Below, piece after piece: positions 47,377 through 58,507 of a stretch of 64,000 nucleotides of DNA (positions are counted from its first letter, which is position 1; each line of letters starts with the position of its first letter). This DNA comes from Caenorhabditis remanei (Eukaryota; Nematoda; Chromadorea; Rhabditida; Rhabditidae), in assembly GCF_010183535.1 (NCBI RefSeq), contig NC_071329.1, positions 13,330,001-13,394,000 of the forward strand. Direction: 5' to 3'. The position numbers and the translations under genes were made by a program. The notes under the pieces were generated by a model. It saw nothing but the letters and a program-made list of their open reading frames with translations. It made no database searches and was not told where the DNA came from.

Positions 47377-47560
47377 AAAGATAATGTGTGCCGTTGTAAT
47401 TTATCCAAGTTTTCGAGTTTCATTGCGTTTTCTCAAAATACAACTCTCCTCTACTGAGAATTGTCTCAGTAGAGCGAAGTTGTCTCCAGCTATCTGCAAA
47501 CGTGCTCTATTGTGATAAATGCTTCAATGGAGCGCACTTGCAGGCTTTTACCATAAGCAC

Positions 47561-47860
47561 GGGGTCTAAGGGTCAGTACTGAAATCGAACGCGGTCCGCA
47601 AGACATTGGCGGCAAATTCAAATTTTGATTTTTTCAATTCGACGTTGGCATTTTGATATGCAGCTTAATCGAACACCTTTTGAGCCGGTTTATACCAGTT
47701 TTGCCGGATTTTTGGTCAGTTTTTCGTCAGTCTCCAGTTTTTCCAAGATCATTTCTATTAAAAAAATGAATAAAGTTTTAAATAAAAAATTTGAATTTCG
47801 CGCTAAATTTTCGCTGACTTCAACGGAGCGCGGTTGATTTTAGTACTCGCTCCAGACCCG
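47561..47860. repeat. Fold-back, family H copy 2
   Basis: GGGGTCTAAGGGTCAGTACTG at the left and TAGTACTCGCTCCAGACCC at the right face each other. The right arm shares GGAGCGCGGTTGATTTTAGT with 17944-18130. Confidence 0.7.
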
Positions 47861-48974
47861 TCAGGCAATAGAGCACGATTGCAATCCCTTGGAAACCTGC
47901 ATGTTATCCAAATTTTACCCATTATTCCCTCTTTTGATTTCGTGAATTTTTCAGTGATCGCCCAGCTCTATTTGGCCGTGATGTCTATCTCTCTCTGCGT
48001 CTCTCTCTCCGCTACGCTCTCTCTCTCCCTCTCCATCCAAAATTTCCTCCCTATTCTTCCCCCGATCACTAGCTTTCGTGCTCTTTTCCAAGTCATTCAA
48101 AACCGTTTTTTTGTTCAAAAATCAAGAATTTGTTCAAGAATTCACGGTGAAATTCAGGTACCGTTCACCATTTGCTGCAGTATTGCCGAAGAGGAATACG
48201 TCTGAAATATTCCTTTTTCTATTCTCTCTCTTTTTTCTTCTTTCCGGATCTCTTTCCGATATTTTCTGTCAATTACCGGGTAAACCTTTCCTTTTTCTTC
48301 TTCTCATTCTCTCCCCTTATCTCTTTTCTCTCACTATCCCTTTCAAAAAAAATCAATCGAAAATCGATTGATTGGTGTCACAACAGATTACGGTAGCTCT
48401 TTTCTCTTTTTGGCTCAAAATGGTTGAAGCCGTGTCTAGAAATGAATCAAAAAGTCCCAAGTTTCTCTTCAAAATCTTGCCAGTTCGATTGTTTTAATCT
48501 TCTCTTTTTCCATTGGTCCTTGTCTACAAATAAAAATCAAAAAAGCTTCCTAATTTAATATATTGTAACCCCTCCTCTCCCCTGAAACTGAAATTGTACT
48601 GATTACGAATATCTTTGTTTCTGAACTTTTCTTGTCAACTCGATCCGTGTTTTTTCCAATTCTCAATCAATCTTTTTTCTCTTCTTTTTACTGAATTCTG
48701 TCTGAATGAAAAGATTTTGATCTTACATCGTGTAATAGTTGTAATCAGAGATATGAGGAACGGAAATTCCGGAATTTCCAATTTTTTCAGAACTTTCGGA
48801 AATCTACGATTTCTGAGAAATTTTTTCGGAAAAACTTTGGTTCCGAAATTTCCGAAATCTCAAATATTTTCGAGATGATTAAAAAATATTTGTGCGGAAT
48901 CGCAAGAAACGTCACACCTGTGTCAAAATTTACAGAATTTTTAGTTTTTACTGCATATTTACAGATTTTGACTA

Positions 48975-49114
48975 TTAGCACGGTACGCTTTTTACAACCG
49001 CGCTCTACTTAAACCGAAGAAAATTGTGTGCGAAATTGGGAGACTCAGAGAAAAATGACATTTTTCAAGGGCTATTCGGTGGAGTGCAGTTGTAATAACC
49101 GTGCCGAGCTAATA
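48975..49114 (+). repeat. MITE family A, copy 14
   Basis: TTAGCACGGTACGCTTTTTA to CCGTGCCGAGCTAAT. It is inserted within a diffuse stretch of TTCCGAAATTTCCG units (48755-49245), splitting it. Confidence 0.85.
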
Positions 49115-49583
49115 TGAAAAACTTGAAAAAAAGAGTTTCTGAAATTTCCGAAATTTCCAAAAAGAATATTCGGAATAATTCCGAGTTCCAAAATTTCCCA
49201 AATAATTTAGGAAAAGTTCCGAATTCCGAAAATTCCGAATCACCAGAAAAATAAACAAAACGGCAAAACACATCAATTAAAGTTCATTTATTATTCAATC
49301 TAACAAACACAATTCTAAATTGAAAAACCAAAAAAAATTTATGCGGAATGCTGTGAGAATCAATATCGTCCCCTCCTAGCCAATGTTGTTATCTGAAAAT
49401 ACGAACAGTTTTAAAATAATTCAAATTTTCAGTTCAAATAACCTTTGCACTTATCAAATTCTTTGCTTGAACCAAATACTTGAATAAAATATTTCTTCTA
49501 ATAAAAGATCCTTTCCGCCTTCTCGTCGGTAACATGATTATGTTCTCTCTGAAATAATGTCAAGTTTCTAAAAACGTCGTCTT

Positions 49584-52312
49584 CTAAAAGTTACATTTCT
49601 TCCTAGGTACCCACTCATCTCCAGTGTATAATGTGTTCTCGACGAAACTACGTGCCAATTCGTATCCGTCATTGAATTTTCGAGAAGTTGATGGCGAGGG
49701 AAGTGGAGTTTCTTCGCTGAAATTGGAAGAAAAAGAGTCAGATGATAAGAGGATTACTGTAGAAATTATTGTATTAGAATTAATAGTGTTACTTCCTTTC
49801 TGATAATGTGAGGTTTTTCGTGGAACTTTGGACTTTTCTTGATCGTTTCGAAAAGGAAGAAAATTTAGATTATGTGTTGCAAAAAGATACGAACTTTGAC
49901 CGTTTTCAGATGAAATTGATCAATTTTGAGAGTATGTCCTGGTAATACTGATTGTCAAATCCAGTAGGTTTTTAATGAATCTTACAGATTGAAAGTAGAG
50001 CTCCATTTTTGAAGTTGACAACTTTTTTGTACGAGCACTCCCTAGAGAGTTATAGTTATTTCAAGACGACAGCTCAAAAATCACTCTATTTAGCAGTGAA
50101 ATGAGCCGATGTGAGGGAGAAATTACTTTGTCGAAGTGTAACTTGCTAGGGAGTGTCCGTACAAAAAGGTTGTCTACTATAAAAATGAAGCTCTACTTTT
50201 GATCTGTATGATTCATTAAACATCTACATGATGGGGTAATCAGAATTACCATGACACACTCTCAAAGTTGGACAATTTCTACTGAAAACTGCCAAAGTTT
50301 ACAACCTTCTGATGGGTATTGTAGGTGGACAAAGTGCAAAATCTATATAACTGAAAATACTCACAACACATCATTATCCAGTGGTCCTCCATAATAAGTA
50401 GCTGAAAGATCCAATTGAGAATTCGATGAATACGTAGATATCGAGAGAAACGTGGACGTTGTGACTGTTCTGTGACCCATTGTGATCTTTCTGGGAATCT
50501 TATAATGTTCCAAAAACTCTTCTCTTTCGATATTTGCAATGTGAGCTGCCGATTTCTTGTCATCCCCTCGTAAACTCTTATAATGATCGAAGCGACTGTT
50601 CAATTTCTCGAGGAGTTGCTTGAATGTTGGACGGTTTTCCGCGTTCTTATCCTAAAAAATGTTAGTTTTTGTTATTTCGTGAATGTCTGGAACTTACCAA
50701 ACACCAGGAAATAATTTCACATATTGAATTCGATTTACATCCACTCAAATCATACTTTTTGTTGTTATACAGTTGCTGAAAAAGCAAAAGTTAAAAAATA
50801 TGAAACATTCTAGATGCTCTTAATAATTCAACTCACCAGAAACCTTCTCTGACCATCTGCACATTGATCAGTTGGAAATCCAATCACAAGAATCAACATG
50901 AGATGTCCAAATGTATAAACCTCGGATTTCTGTGTATATTCCCCTCTTTGAATTGTTTCAGGCGCTGCAAACTCTGCGGTGCCTCCACTGAAACACTCAG
51001 ATTTTTATATAATTTTCCAGGGACTACTCACAAATTTCTTTCTTTTGTTCCATGCTCGTATGACTTTCCAAAATCACAAAATTTCAAAGAAAGATGCTCC
51101 AAATGAACACCATGACATGCCTGACAAAGATGGTATGTCTGGAAACATTTATTGCTACAGTAATCCCTTGCTTCTATTCCTACCGTATCCCGAATCGTCA
51201 CATCTTTATAAACTCCGTTCTGACAATAACAAGGTCTCTCCTTGACTATCACATTCTCTGTTTTCACGTCTCCATGAAAATAAGTGACATTCAATTCACA
51301 AAGAGTCTTCGATAACTCATGACACCACTTGAATATTCGAATCGTCTCCATTTCAACCCTTGATTCGTATAACTTGAAAACGAGTTCTGATAGATTTGGT
51401 CCTGCACAGTATTCCATTATGATTCCGTTGAAAGGCATTGTATCACAGATTCCGTATATTCGGACCACATTTTCACAGTTGTTCAGGGCAGCAACTACTC
51501 GAGCTTCACGGCGAATTTCTACTGAAATCATGAAAATTGAAAGTTTTGCGACAGATTCCGTTTGATAAAATACTATTTTTTCAAAAAAAAAACTATGTAC
51601 AGTAGCACTCAAAAGGTTATCAACTTTAGCTGTTTTCAGTGGAAAATGACCAACTTTAACAGTGTATTTCGGTGTCACCTGAATGTCTGTTAAATTCAAT
51701 TTTGTATGGTTTGGATAGTACAAAACTAGGACACTATCCTGAAAGTTAAAGTTTGTCAAAGTCATTTCTCCATGAAATAGACTAATTTTTTGCGAATTTG
51801 CGAAATTTTGGAGCTTTTCACTTTGACAACCTGTAACTTTCAAGATAGTGTTCCTATAACAAAATGATCAACTACAAAAATGCTGGGCTATTTTTGCTCT
51901 GTCCAACCCATACAAAATCACAGTTGGTCATTTTCCATTGAAAACAGCCAAAGTTGAAAACTTTTTTGAGCGGTACTGTATCATTTTCGATGTCTGGAAA
52001 GTTTTAAGTTATTTTTTCTCTTTAGATTCAAAGTAAAGTAATTTTTCAAATGTTTATGTATAAAATGAAAATAGAAAACTCACTTTTCTCTTGATCCGTG
52101 TAATTGTTTCTCGGTCGTTTTAGAACTGCATCCTATAAAAAATCATTTTTGTAAAACCAGAATCTGATTAAACTAACATGTCCCTTATAAAACACATGAA
52201 AGATGTCAGCAATTGCACCTTGTCCGAGTTGAAATCGTGCGAGACATTCTCCTTTTATTTCCAGATCTTCTACATTGATTTCAGTCAAATCAACAGAACT
52301 TAAAGGGAGCAT
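49584..52312 (-). CDS. Protein kinase with a Cys/His-rich insertion in the catalytic lobe
   Basis: Exons: 52178-52312, 52084-52132, 51032-51521, 50837-50987, 50698-50775, 50365-50651 and 49584-49716, giving 440 residues. A possible 45 nt intron at 51138-51182 would make it 425. Kinase features in order: glycine loop LGQGAIADIF (29-38), VLK Lys about 50, alpha-C Glu in EIRREA about 63-68, catalytic loop HGDVKTEN (144-151), DFG (211-213), GTAEFAAPE, then SEVYTFGHLMLILV. All main catalytic residues are present, with HGD in place of HRD. Between KTEN and DFG lie about 45-60 residues instead of the usual dozen, containing CYC and CQACHGVH. The C-terminus is a Ser-rich tail ending GDEWVPRKKCNF. Substrates are unknown. 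It is probably a nematode-expanded kinase family, by inference only. Confidence 0.85.
49985..50330. repeat. Family D element, copy 3
   Basis: Arms GAAGTTGACAACTTTTTTGT and ACAAAAAGGTTGTC pair. It also shares CACTCCCTAGAGAGTTATAG with 54560-54905. It is in the last intron of the kinase gene. Confidence 0.75.
51597..51985. repeat. Family D element, copy 4
   Basis: Starts TACAGTAGCACTCAAAAG and ends TTTGAGCGGTACTGTA, the clearest pair of Tc1-like ends in the family. It fills much of the second intron of the kinase gene. Confidence 0.8.
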
Positions 52313-52785
52313 AGAAGAATAAATAAGGGGAGAATAGAATGAGAAAAGGAATTGGAAATATATGTAGACACTGATAAGAGAGGGTAATTATTGATTGAAC
52401 GTGTATTTCCAAGCTGGGCCAGCACAGCTGATAGGAAGAAAAAGGGGAAGTAAACTTGGAGAAGTTGGAAAAAAGAAAAAAGAAACTGGAACGTATCAGT
52501 AGTTTTATAGATATTGAGAGAGAGAGGAAGTATGATTTGCTGATATGACTATTTATCGTTTTTCTGCACACGCCTGCTGCTCCGTTTTCTTTTTAATACT
52601 ACATCCTGCCCTGTACTTTTCTTGTTTCTGTTGTGACATGGCAACACAGAATAGTTTATTTGTAATCAAAAAAAACGAAGGGGAAGCAAAAATGAAATAG
52701 AATGATAACTGAAAATTTGATGGTGGAACATGACTCGTAATTATAATGTAACTTTTGAAAAGTGAAAAAAGCTTTTGGAATTGAT

Positions 52786-55700
52786 TTAATCCGTCTTCAC
52801 AGCTGGTTTACTTTCTTTTTTGACCAGGTAGGCATTGTTGAAGAAACTGGAGAAAAGAATAAGGAAGGAGGCATAGATTCCGAAACTCAAGGCAAGGTTG
52901 TCGTAGGATTGTTGGCACATCTGGAATTGAGAATTGTTATTTTTGCTGAGCAGGTCACACGTTTCAATTTTTAGAAATCTATATTGAGAAGGGTTCGTAC
53001 CTATTGCAACAGAGATTTCGGGAAAATTTGAACTTTGCTCGGAGTTACATGCAATTGACTTCAAAAAGATCCTTTTTCACTTTAACAGTAGTAAATGGAG
53101 TCATTTTGAGTTCATGACATGCAACTCCGCTCAAAGTTGAAGTTTTCCCGAAATCTTTTTTGCAATAGGTTCACAAATAAATTCGCCAGGTGACCAATAG
53201 CGTTTCAGAATAATAGCTAGTTTTATATCAGAGACATCAAAGACAAAAAATGCACAAAAAGTGATTTCGAGTGTTATTGAAGTTTTGTTTTTGAGGATAA
53301 AACAAGCAGAAATTGGTATAAAAACATTTAGAAACACAATAAAAAGTGATTATGCGTTACCTAAAACCATACTTGCAAACCGGGTCATGCCGGGCCATCG
53401 GTTTTTATTAAATAACTCTCTTCAAAAATATCGTATCGGGATGGTTGATAGCTCAAATGATAGGTATTTGGGCTTGTTATCAGATAAAATCAAAACAAAT
53501 TTCGCAGAAAATCCACAGAGGCAAAACTGCTGTCCCGATACGATACTTTTGAAGAGAGTTATTTAATAAAAACCGATGGCTCGGCACGGCCCGGTTTGCA
53601 AGTATGCCTAAAACTATTTCCACCTATATAATTTTTATAAAAATCAACTAAAAATAGGTTGTTGGTTTTTTTCACCTAACAAGGGAACCTTTTAAGTGGT
53701 CCTTAACGCCAGCAAAAACGACCTATACAGGGTGAAAGAGGATGTTTGAAAACCTGTAAATCAACTTTCAAAAGTTGCTTACGTGACCTGTAAGTGTCAG
53801 AAATTGCCATCTGAAAATTGACCATTTTTACCATTGATTTGCTGTATCTCCTACCACGTTTGTAAAGACTACGGCGACAGTATAAAAACGTGATCGAGTG
53901 GCGCAGGTGGTTAGAGCCTAGGAGGAGAAAATTTTTGCGCTGGTTCGATCCCTGCACCATCTTTTCTTTTTTTGTTTTTGTTTTTTTGTTCTTTTTTTTC
54001 AATATTTTTTGGAAGCTATCATAAATTATAAATTTCCACCTGGAGGCACTTCCATCTGTCGGCCGGCAGATCTTTCTTATAATCATTGTTTGAATGGATT
54101 CCGAAGGGAATCACGTTGATGGTGATACAAAAAACTTGTATGATAGCTTCCAAAAACATTTATAAAAAAGGAAAATAACAAAAAAAAAAGAAAAGATGGT
54201 GCAGGGATCGAACCAGCGCAAAACTTTTCTCCTCCTAGGCTCTAACCACCTGCGCCACTCGATCACGTTTTTATACTGTCGCCGTAGTCTTTACAAACGT
54301 GGTAGGAGATACAGCAAATCAATGGTAAAAATGACCAATTTTCAGGTCGGGATTTCAGACACTTACAGGTCACGGAAGCAACTTTTGAAAGTTGATTTAT
54401 AGGTTTTCAAACATCCTCTATCGACCTGTATAGGTCGTTTTTGCTGGCGTTAAGGACCACTTAAAAGGTTCCCTTGTAAAGATATTTCGCGGCTGAAAAA
54501 GTGAGTTTTTGCTGGTTTGAAAAGTGATAAGTTCATAAAAATGTGTTTAGTAATTTTTTATGGATCATATAGATCAAAAGTAGAGCTTCATTTTTGTAGT
54601 TGACAATTTTTTTGTATGGACACTCCCTAGAGAGTTATGGCCATTTTAAGACGACAACTCAAAAATCGCACTATTTTACACTGGGTCGATTTGAGGAAGA
54701 AATTACTTTTTCGATATGTAACTTGCTAGGGAGCATCCGTACAAAAAATGTGTCAACTACAAAAATGGAGTTCTACTCTTGGTCTGTACGATCCCATAAA
54801 AAGTTATTTTCTGGGACAGTTAGTTTTACCATGGCACACTCTCAAATTTGGGCATTTTCAACTGAAAAGGGCGAAATATGATATCATTTTGGCCGGTACT
54901 CTATATGTCAAATAGTTAGATAAAGCTTCACTAACCTCTCCATTGAGTTTCAAATACAGAACGATACACGAAATGCCGACACCAATGAACATTTGCAGTG
55001 TTTGTAAGAATGTCACTGTCATTGAAACCAATTTTGGAAGCCGATATCCAACAGAAGTGACTGCATAATAAGTGTACATAATGGAATGAACCAAGTAGTT
55101 CATGAAGATGAACCAACGTCCTGGAGCAGTCAATTCGATGGCTGAAAGTAGAAGAGGATATTAGTTTGAACTCTTATTCCCCTTTTCAGAATGCTCATCC
55201 CCCCATTCTCTTTTCTCCAAGATGCACCCAGCCACCCGTAAATTTAAAATGCTTCTCCACTTGTCTCCGTCATATTTTCGTAGTTTCTACTCATCCATTT
55301 TCTTTTTTCTTCGTTTCCATGGAGATGTATCTTTTCTATTCTGTGGCATCCCCACTACGTCCTCATGAATTTTTCTTGCGTGGCTTCTCTCGAAGTAAGG
55401 AGGTTTTTCTATCAAAATGATGGCATGATCAAGATCAAAATTGGAATAAAAGCATGTTGTCCTCCTCCGAAAAGAATGTGGTTTGTTTGGGGAAGATGAG
55501 AATGAGATTGCTTGTGTTTCATACTAGAGAAACAATGAAACAAGAGAACAAAGATGATCCGATGACGTTGATCAATTGATATCGGTGGGGAGGATTTGAT
55601 TGTGATAGCAAGATTTTTGGAGAATCGGAAAGAGGAGAACTAGTTCATGCTGTAATATACTGTTTTATTAATTCTTGGCAAAAAAAGTAGAAAAATGGTT

Positions 55701-58507
55701 AAAAGGAGACATTTTTTTAGTTTCTCACAGACGTTTCTTTCAAATTTTCAAACAGAAACATGCAATTTTTACGCTGATCCGTTGGAGATCATATTCGATC
55801 TATAATTAGATCAAAATATAAATATTTTAATTGAAAAGACTTTTAAAAAAGAAGTATTAAAAAAGGAACTGCCGGGTTTTGGTATTTTTGACGAATGACC
55901 TACAGTACCGCTCAAAAGATTATCAATTTTGGCTGTTTTCTGCGAAAAATGACCAAATTTGACAGCGTGTTTCGGGGTCACCTGATTGTCCGACGATTTT
56001 CATTTTGTATGGGTTGGACAGAGCAAGAATAGGACATCTTTTTTGTAGTTAACAACTTTTTGTACGCGCACTCCCTAGCAAGTTACAGGTTTTCAAAGTA
56101 TTTTATCCCTGAAATCGACTAATTTCAGTGCATTTTAGCGAAATTTTGAAAATTTTCACTTTGACAACCTGTAACTTTCGTGGTAGTGTCCCTACAGAAA
56201 AATGATCAACTACACAAATGATGCACTATTTTTGCTCTGTTCAGTCCATACAAAATTGAGTTTATCGGACAATCAAGTGACACCGAAATACACTGTCAAA
56301 GTTGGCCATTTTCCACTGAAACCAGCCAAAGTTTATATCCTTTTGAGCGGCATTGTCTTATTGAAATTGAAGCATTCCTTGATTTAAAACTTTTTTCTAA
56401 TCTAATCTTCTCAATCCCACACTCACAATTATTCTCCAAATTCCTTTGTCAAACTCCCACGATCCCCCAACTCTTCTGACTTCTTCTGAATCCCACGACC
56501 CCTCTCTTTCCCACTACATGACTACAAGATACTGATTTCTGTAGTAGTGTAACCAATTTTTCTCCGTATTCCTGTGTCTATTTGATATTTGACCAGACAC
56601 TACCCCACTCTTTTTCTCTTTTTCTGCCTTCATCATAATGTTCTATTTGCCTTTTCCTTCCTCCCGAAACTCTCTTCCCAGCTTCTTCTTAATCTTGTTC
56701 CCTTTTTCCTCACGGTGGTTACGTTATGTTAGCCACAAAAAAAGCGAATACCAGTCTCTATCTTTTTCCGCCTTTTTATGTCGTCATCAACGATTGGACA
56801 AACTGTCGTTGGACAGAATGGATTATGAACTTGTGAACTGGTATATCTTTGAAAGTTGAACCGGTTTGTTGCATGATTTGATTAGTTTTTAGAACGGAAA
56901 TAGATTAGAATGGACATGGGCATTGTTTGGCCAGATGATGAGCCTGGTCAGGGTGAGAAATGAAATTCTGATGACTTATTAGCACGGTAGATTTCTTACA
57001 ATCGCGCTCTACCGAAACCGAAGAAAATTGCGTGCAAAATTGGGAGACTCAGAGAAAAAAGACATTTTTCAAGAGCATTTCGGTGGAGCGCAGTTTTAAG
57101 AACTGTGCCGAGCTGATAGGTTACCAAAGTTCGAATTTTAAGGCCGGTGACTCAGAATGGGGAGTTCTGTCTGTCCGGATGTCCGGAGGTCTGAGTAATC
57201 AGAGAACTAGAGTTCGCAGAACGGATTTCCGAATGTCTACCCTTCTATTTTTTGCATTTTTTTCTCAAAAGCACTAAACTGATAAGGTTTTTCTTTTTTT
57301 CCCCAACCCCTCCCTGTTTAGAAGTTATTAAGTACAGATTACATTCTTCCCGAAATGCGCCAATTCAGCAACTAATCTTTAGACTCTTTCGATCATTCCA
57401 CCTTGAGAATGAACTAATTGTATTAATAAGGTTCCATTTGAATGCCATCATCTTCTTCTTCTTCTAAACTGGAAGCCCTCTCCTATTTTCTTTATACTTT
57501 GATTCGTTTTCCGAACACTTATGTCCTTATTCCCCTCTTTTGAGATAAAAGCCATTTGGAAGAAGGAGGATGAGGATAAAAGAAAAGGTTGTTTGTGTTC
57601 TAATCCATCTATTTCTCTTATGTCTCTTCTGGATTCAATCCGAATATGGCTACGATGATGACTGAATGAAAAAGAGGATCGTAGATGATTCCGAAGAGGA
57701 ATCCAGTCCCTTTTGATGATCAACCATGCTACGCAACATTTCCGAATCAGATGTTTCGAATATAAAAAATCAAAGTCCAGATACACTGGGTATCTCTTTC
57801 AAATCTAATCTACGGGATCTCCAGGATTACGGTACTATAAACATCCTAGTGTAAAACGAAACGTTCAGAAAAAATATTTCAAAAAAGCCCACCAGCATGC
57901 CAAGAGAGGATCAGAACAACGGCGTGATGATACCAATGAAGGAAAATCACTGGTCGTTTTCTGAGCACAAGGAACATTGTATCACCGAATTCGGCGATTT
58001 TCGATAGAGCGAACATGCACGCCCAGAATGCGGATGGGGAACGTGGATTGACTGCCAAACAGATTGAGTCAATGAATCCTCTGAAAATTTCATATTTTAA
58101 GAGGTTTTTTCAAAATTTTCAAATATATACCTTCTGAAGACAGCATCATAGAATTCGATTCCGAATCTCCATGTTCCCATAATACTGAATACGGCGAGGA
58201 TTCCATTCCAAAGTAGTAATAGAGGTCGCATACTGAAAACTATCTGTATGTCTGTCTGTGAATCCGGATGTCCCTACCTTTTCGGTTTCCTTGGCTCCAT
58301 ATATCTCGTCAATAAATTCGTAGCAATAACATAAGCAGCTGACAAGTAGACAGATTTGAACCAGTGATTTTTAAAGAATGTATGCATTGTCAAGTCGTCC
58401 CACCATGATTCGATGAGCCACGTGGAATCGTATTCAAAAGGAGAATAGATTATCGTCTCGTTGTTTCCGGTCCATACTTTGAACCGTTCTGTTACCTCAG
58501 CTGACAT
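52786..58507 (-). CDS. elo-9: Very-long-chain fatty acid elongase (ELO family, elo-9-like)
   Basis: Condensing enzyme of the ER fatty-acid elongation cycle, joining malonyl-CoA to a long-chain acyl-CoA. Exons: 58278-58507, 58131-58232, 57893-58080, 54936-55141 and 52786-52920, giving 286 residues with matching phases, a normal ELO length. The histidine box HWYHH is at 159-163, preceded by KIAEFGDTMFLVLRKRPVIFLH; a second ELO block is NYLVHSIMYTYYAV. Several hydrophobic segments span the protein, and the C-terminus is KKESKPAVKTD, with a lysine at -3. The start codon follows a TTCCAG acceptor by 2 nt, suggesting trans-splicing. The neighbours (POLE4-like, nsun-5) match the C. elegans Y53F4B.2-.4 order as I recall it, supporting elo-9. 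Large introns carry repeats. Confidence 0.85.
52993..53174. repeat. Short fold-back
   Basis: ACCTATTGCAACAGAGATTT / AAATCTTTTTTGCAATAGGT and TTCGGGAAAATTTGAACTTT / AAAGTTGAAGTTTTCCCGAA pair. It is in the last elongase intron, next to the final exon. Confidence 0.8.
53368..53606. repeat. Family E fold-back with long perfect arms
   Basis: CATACTTGCAAACCGGGTCA at the left and CCCGGTTTGCAAGTATG at the right. Inner arms around TCGGTTTTTATTAAATAACT and ATACGATACTTTTGAAG are nearly perfect complements across a ~80 bp centre. Confidence 0.85.
53679..54477. repeat. 0.8 kb fold-back with a tRNA-like sequence in each arm
   Basis: Arms of about 300 bp, bounded by ACAAGGGAACC and GGTTCCCTTGT, are close to identical in inverse orientation. 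Each contains a tRNA-like unit (53889-53960 plus; 54194-54266 minus) with A box GTGGCGCAGGTGGTTAGAGC and B box GGTTCGATCCC. In the left arm the unit is followed by CTTTTCTTTTTTT. It is in the elongase intron before the last exon. Confidence 0.9.
54560..54905. repeat. Family D element, copy 5
   Basis: Arms AGAGCTTCATTTTTGTAGTT / AACTACAAAAATGGAGTTCT pair. The right end is TTTTGGCCGGTACTCTA. It ends about 30 bp short of the fourth elongase exon. Confidence 0.75.
55900..56358. repeat. Family D element, copy 6
   Basis: Left end TACAGTACCGCTCAAAAG, right end TTTTGAGCGGCATTGT. The arms share GGTGTCACCTGATTGTC/TCACTTGATTGTCC-type and CCTGTAACTTTC segments. Confidence 0.8.
56979..57118 (+). repeat. 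MITE family A, copy 15
   Basis: TTAGCACGGTAGATTTCTTA to CTGTGCCGAGCTGAT, in the elongase intron between exons 3 and 4. Confidence 0.85.

Larger units (their letters stand above)
47377..49583. other. Convergent intergenic region after pde-3
   Basis: Holds the pde-3 3' UTR and, at its right end, the 3' UTR of the minus-strand kinase gene. It also contains a family H fold-back, a family A MITE and CT-rich tracts. No additional gene is seen. Confidence 0.6.

Noticed and set aside
53889..53960. tRNA-like sequence with good A and B boxes
   Set aside because: The ends do not form a proper acceptor stem and the anticodon arm is not convincing. It is treated as a tRNA-like repeat part rather than a functional tRNA.
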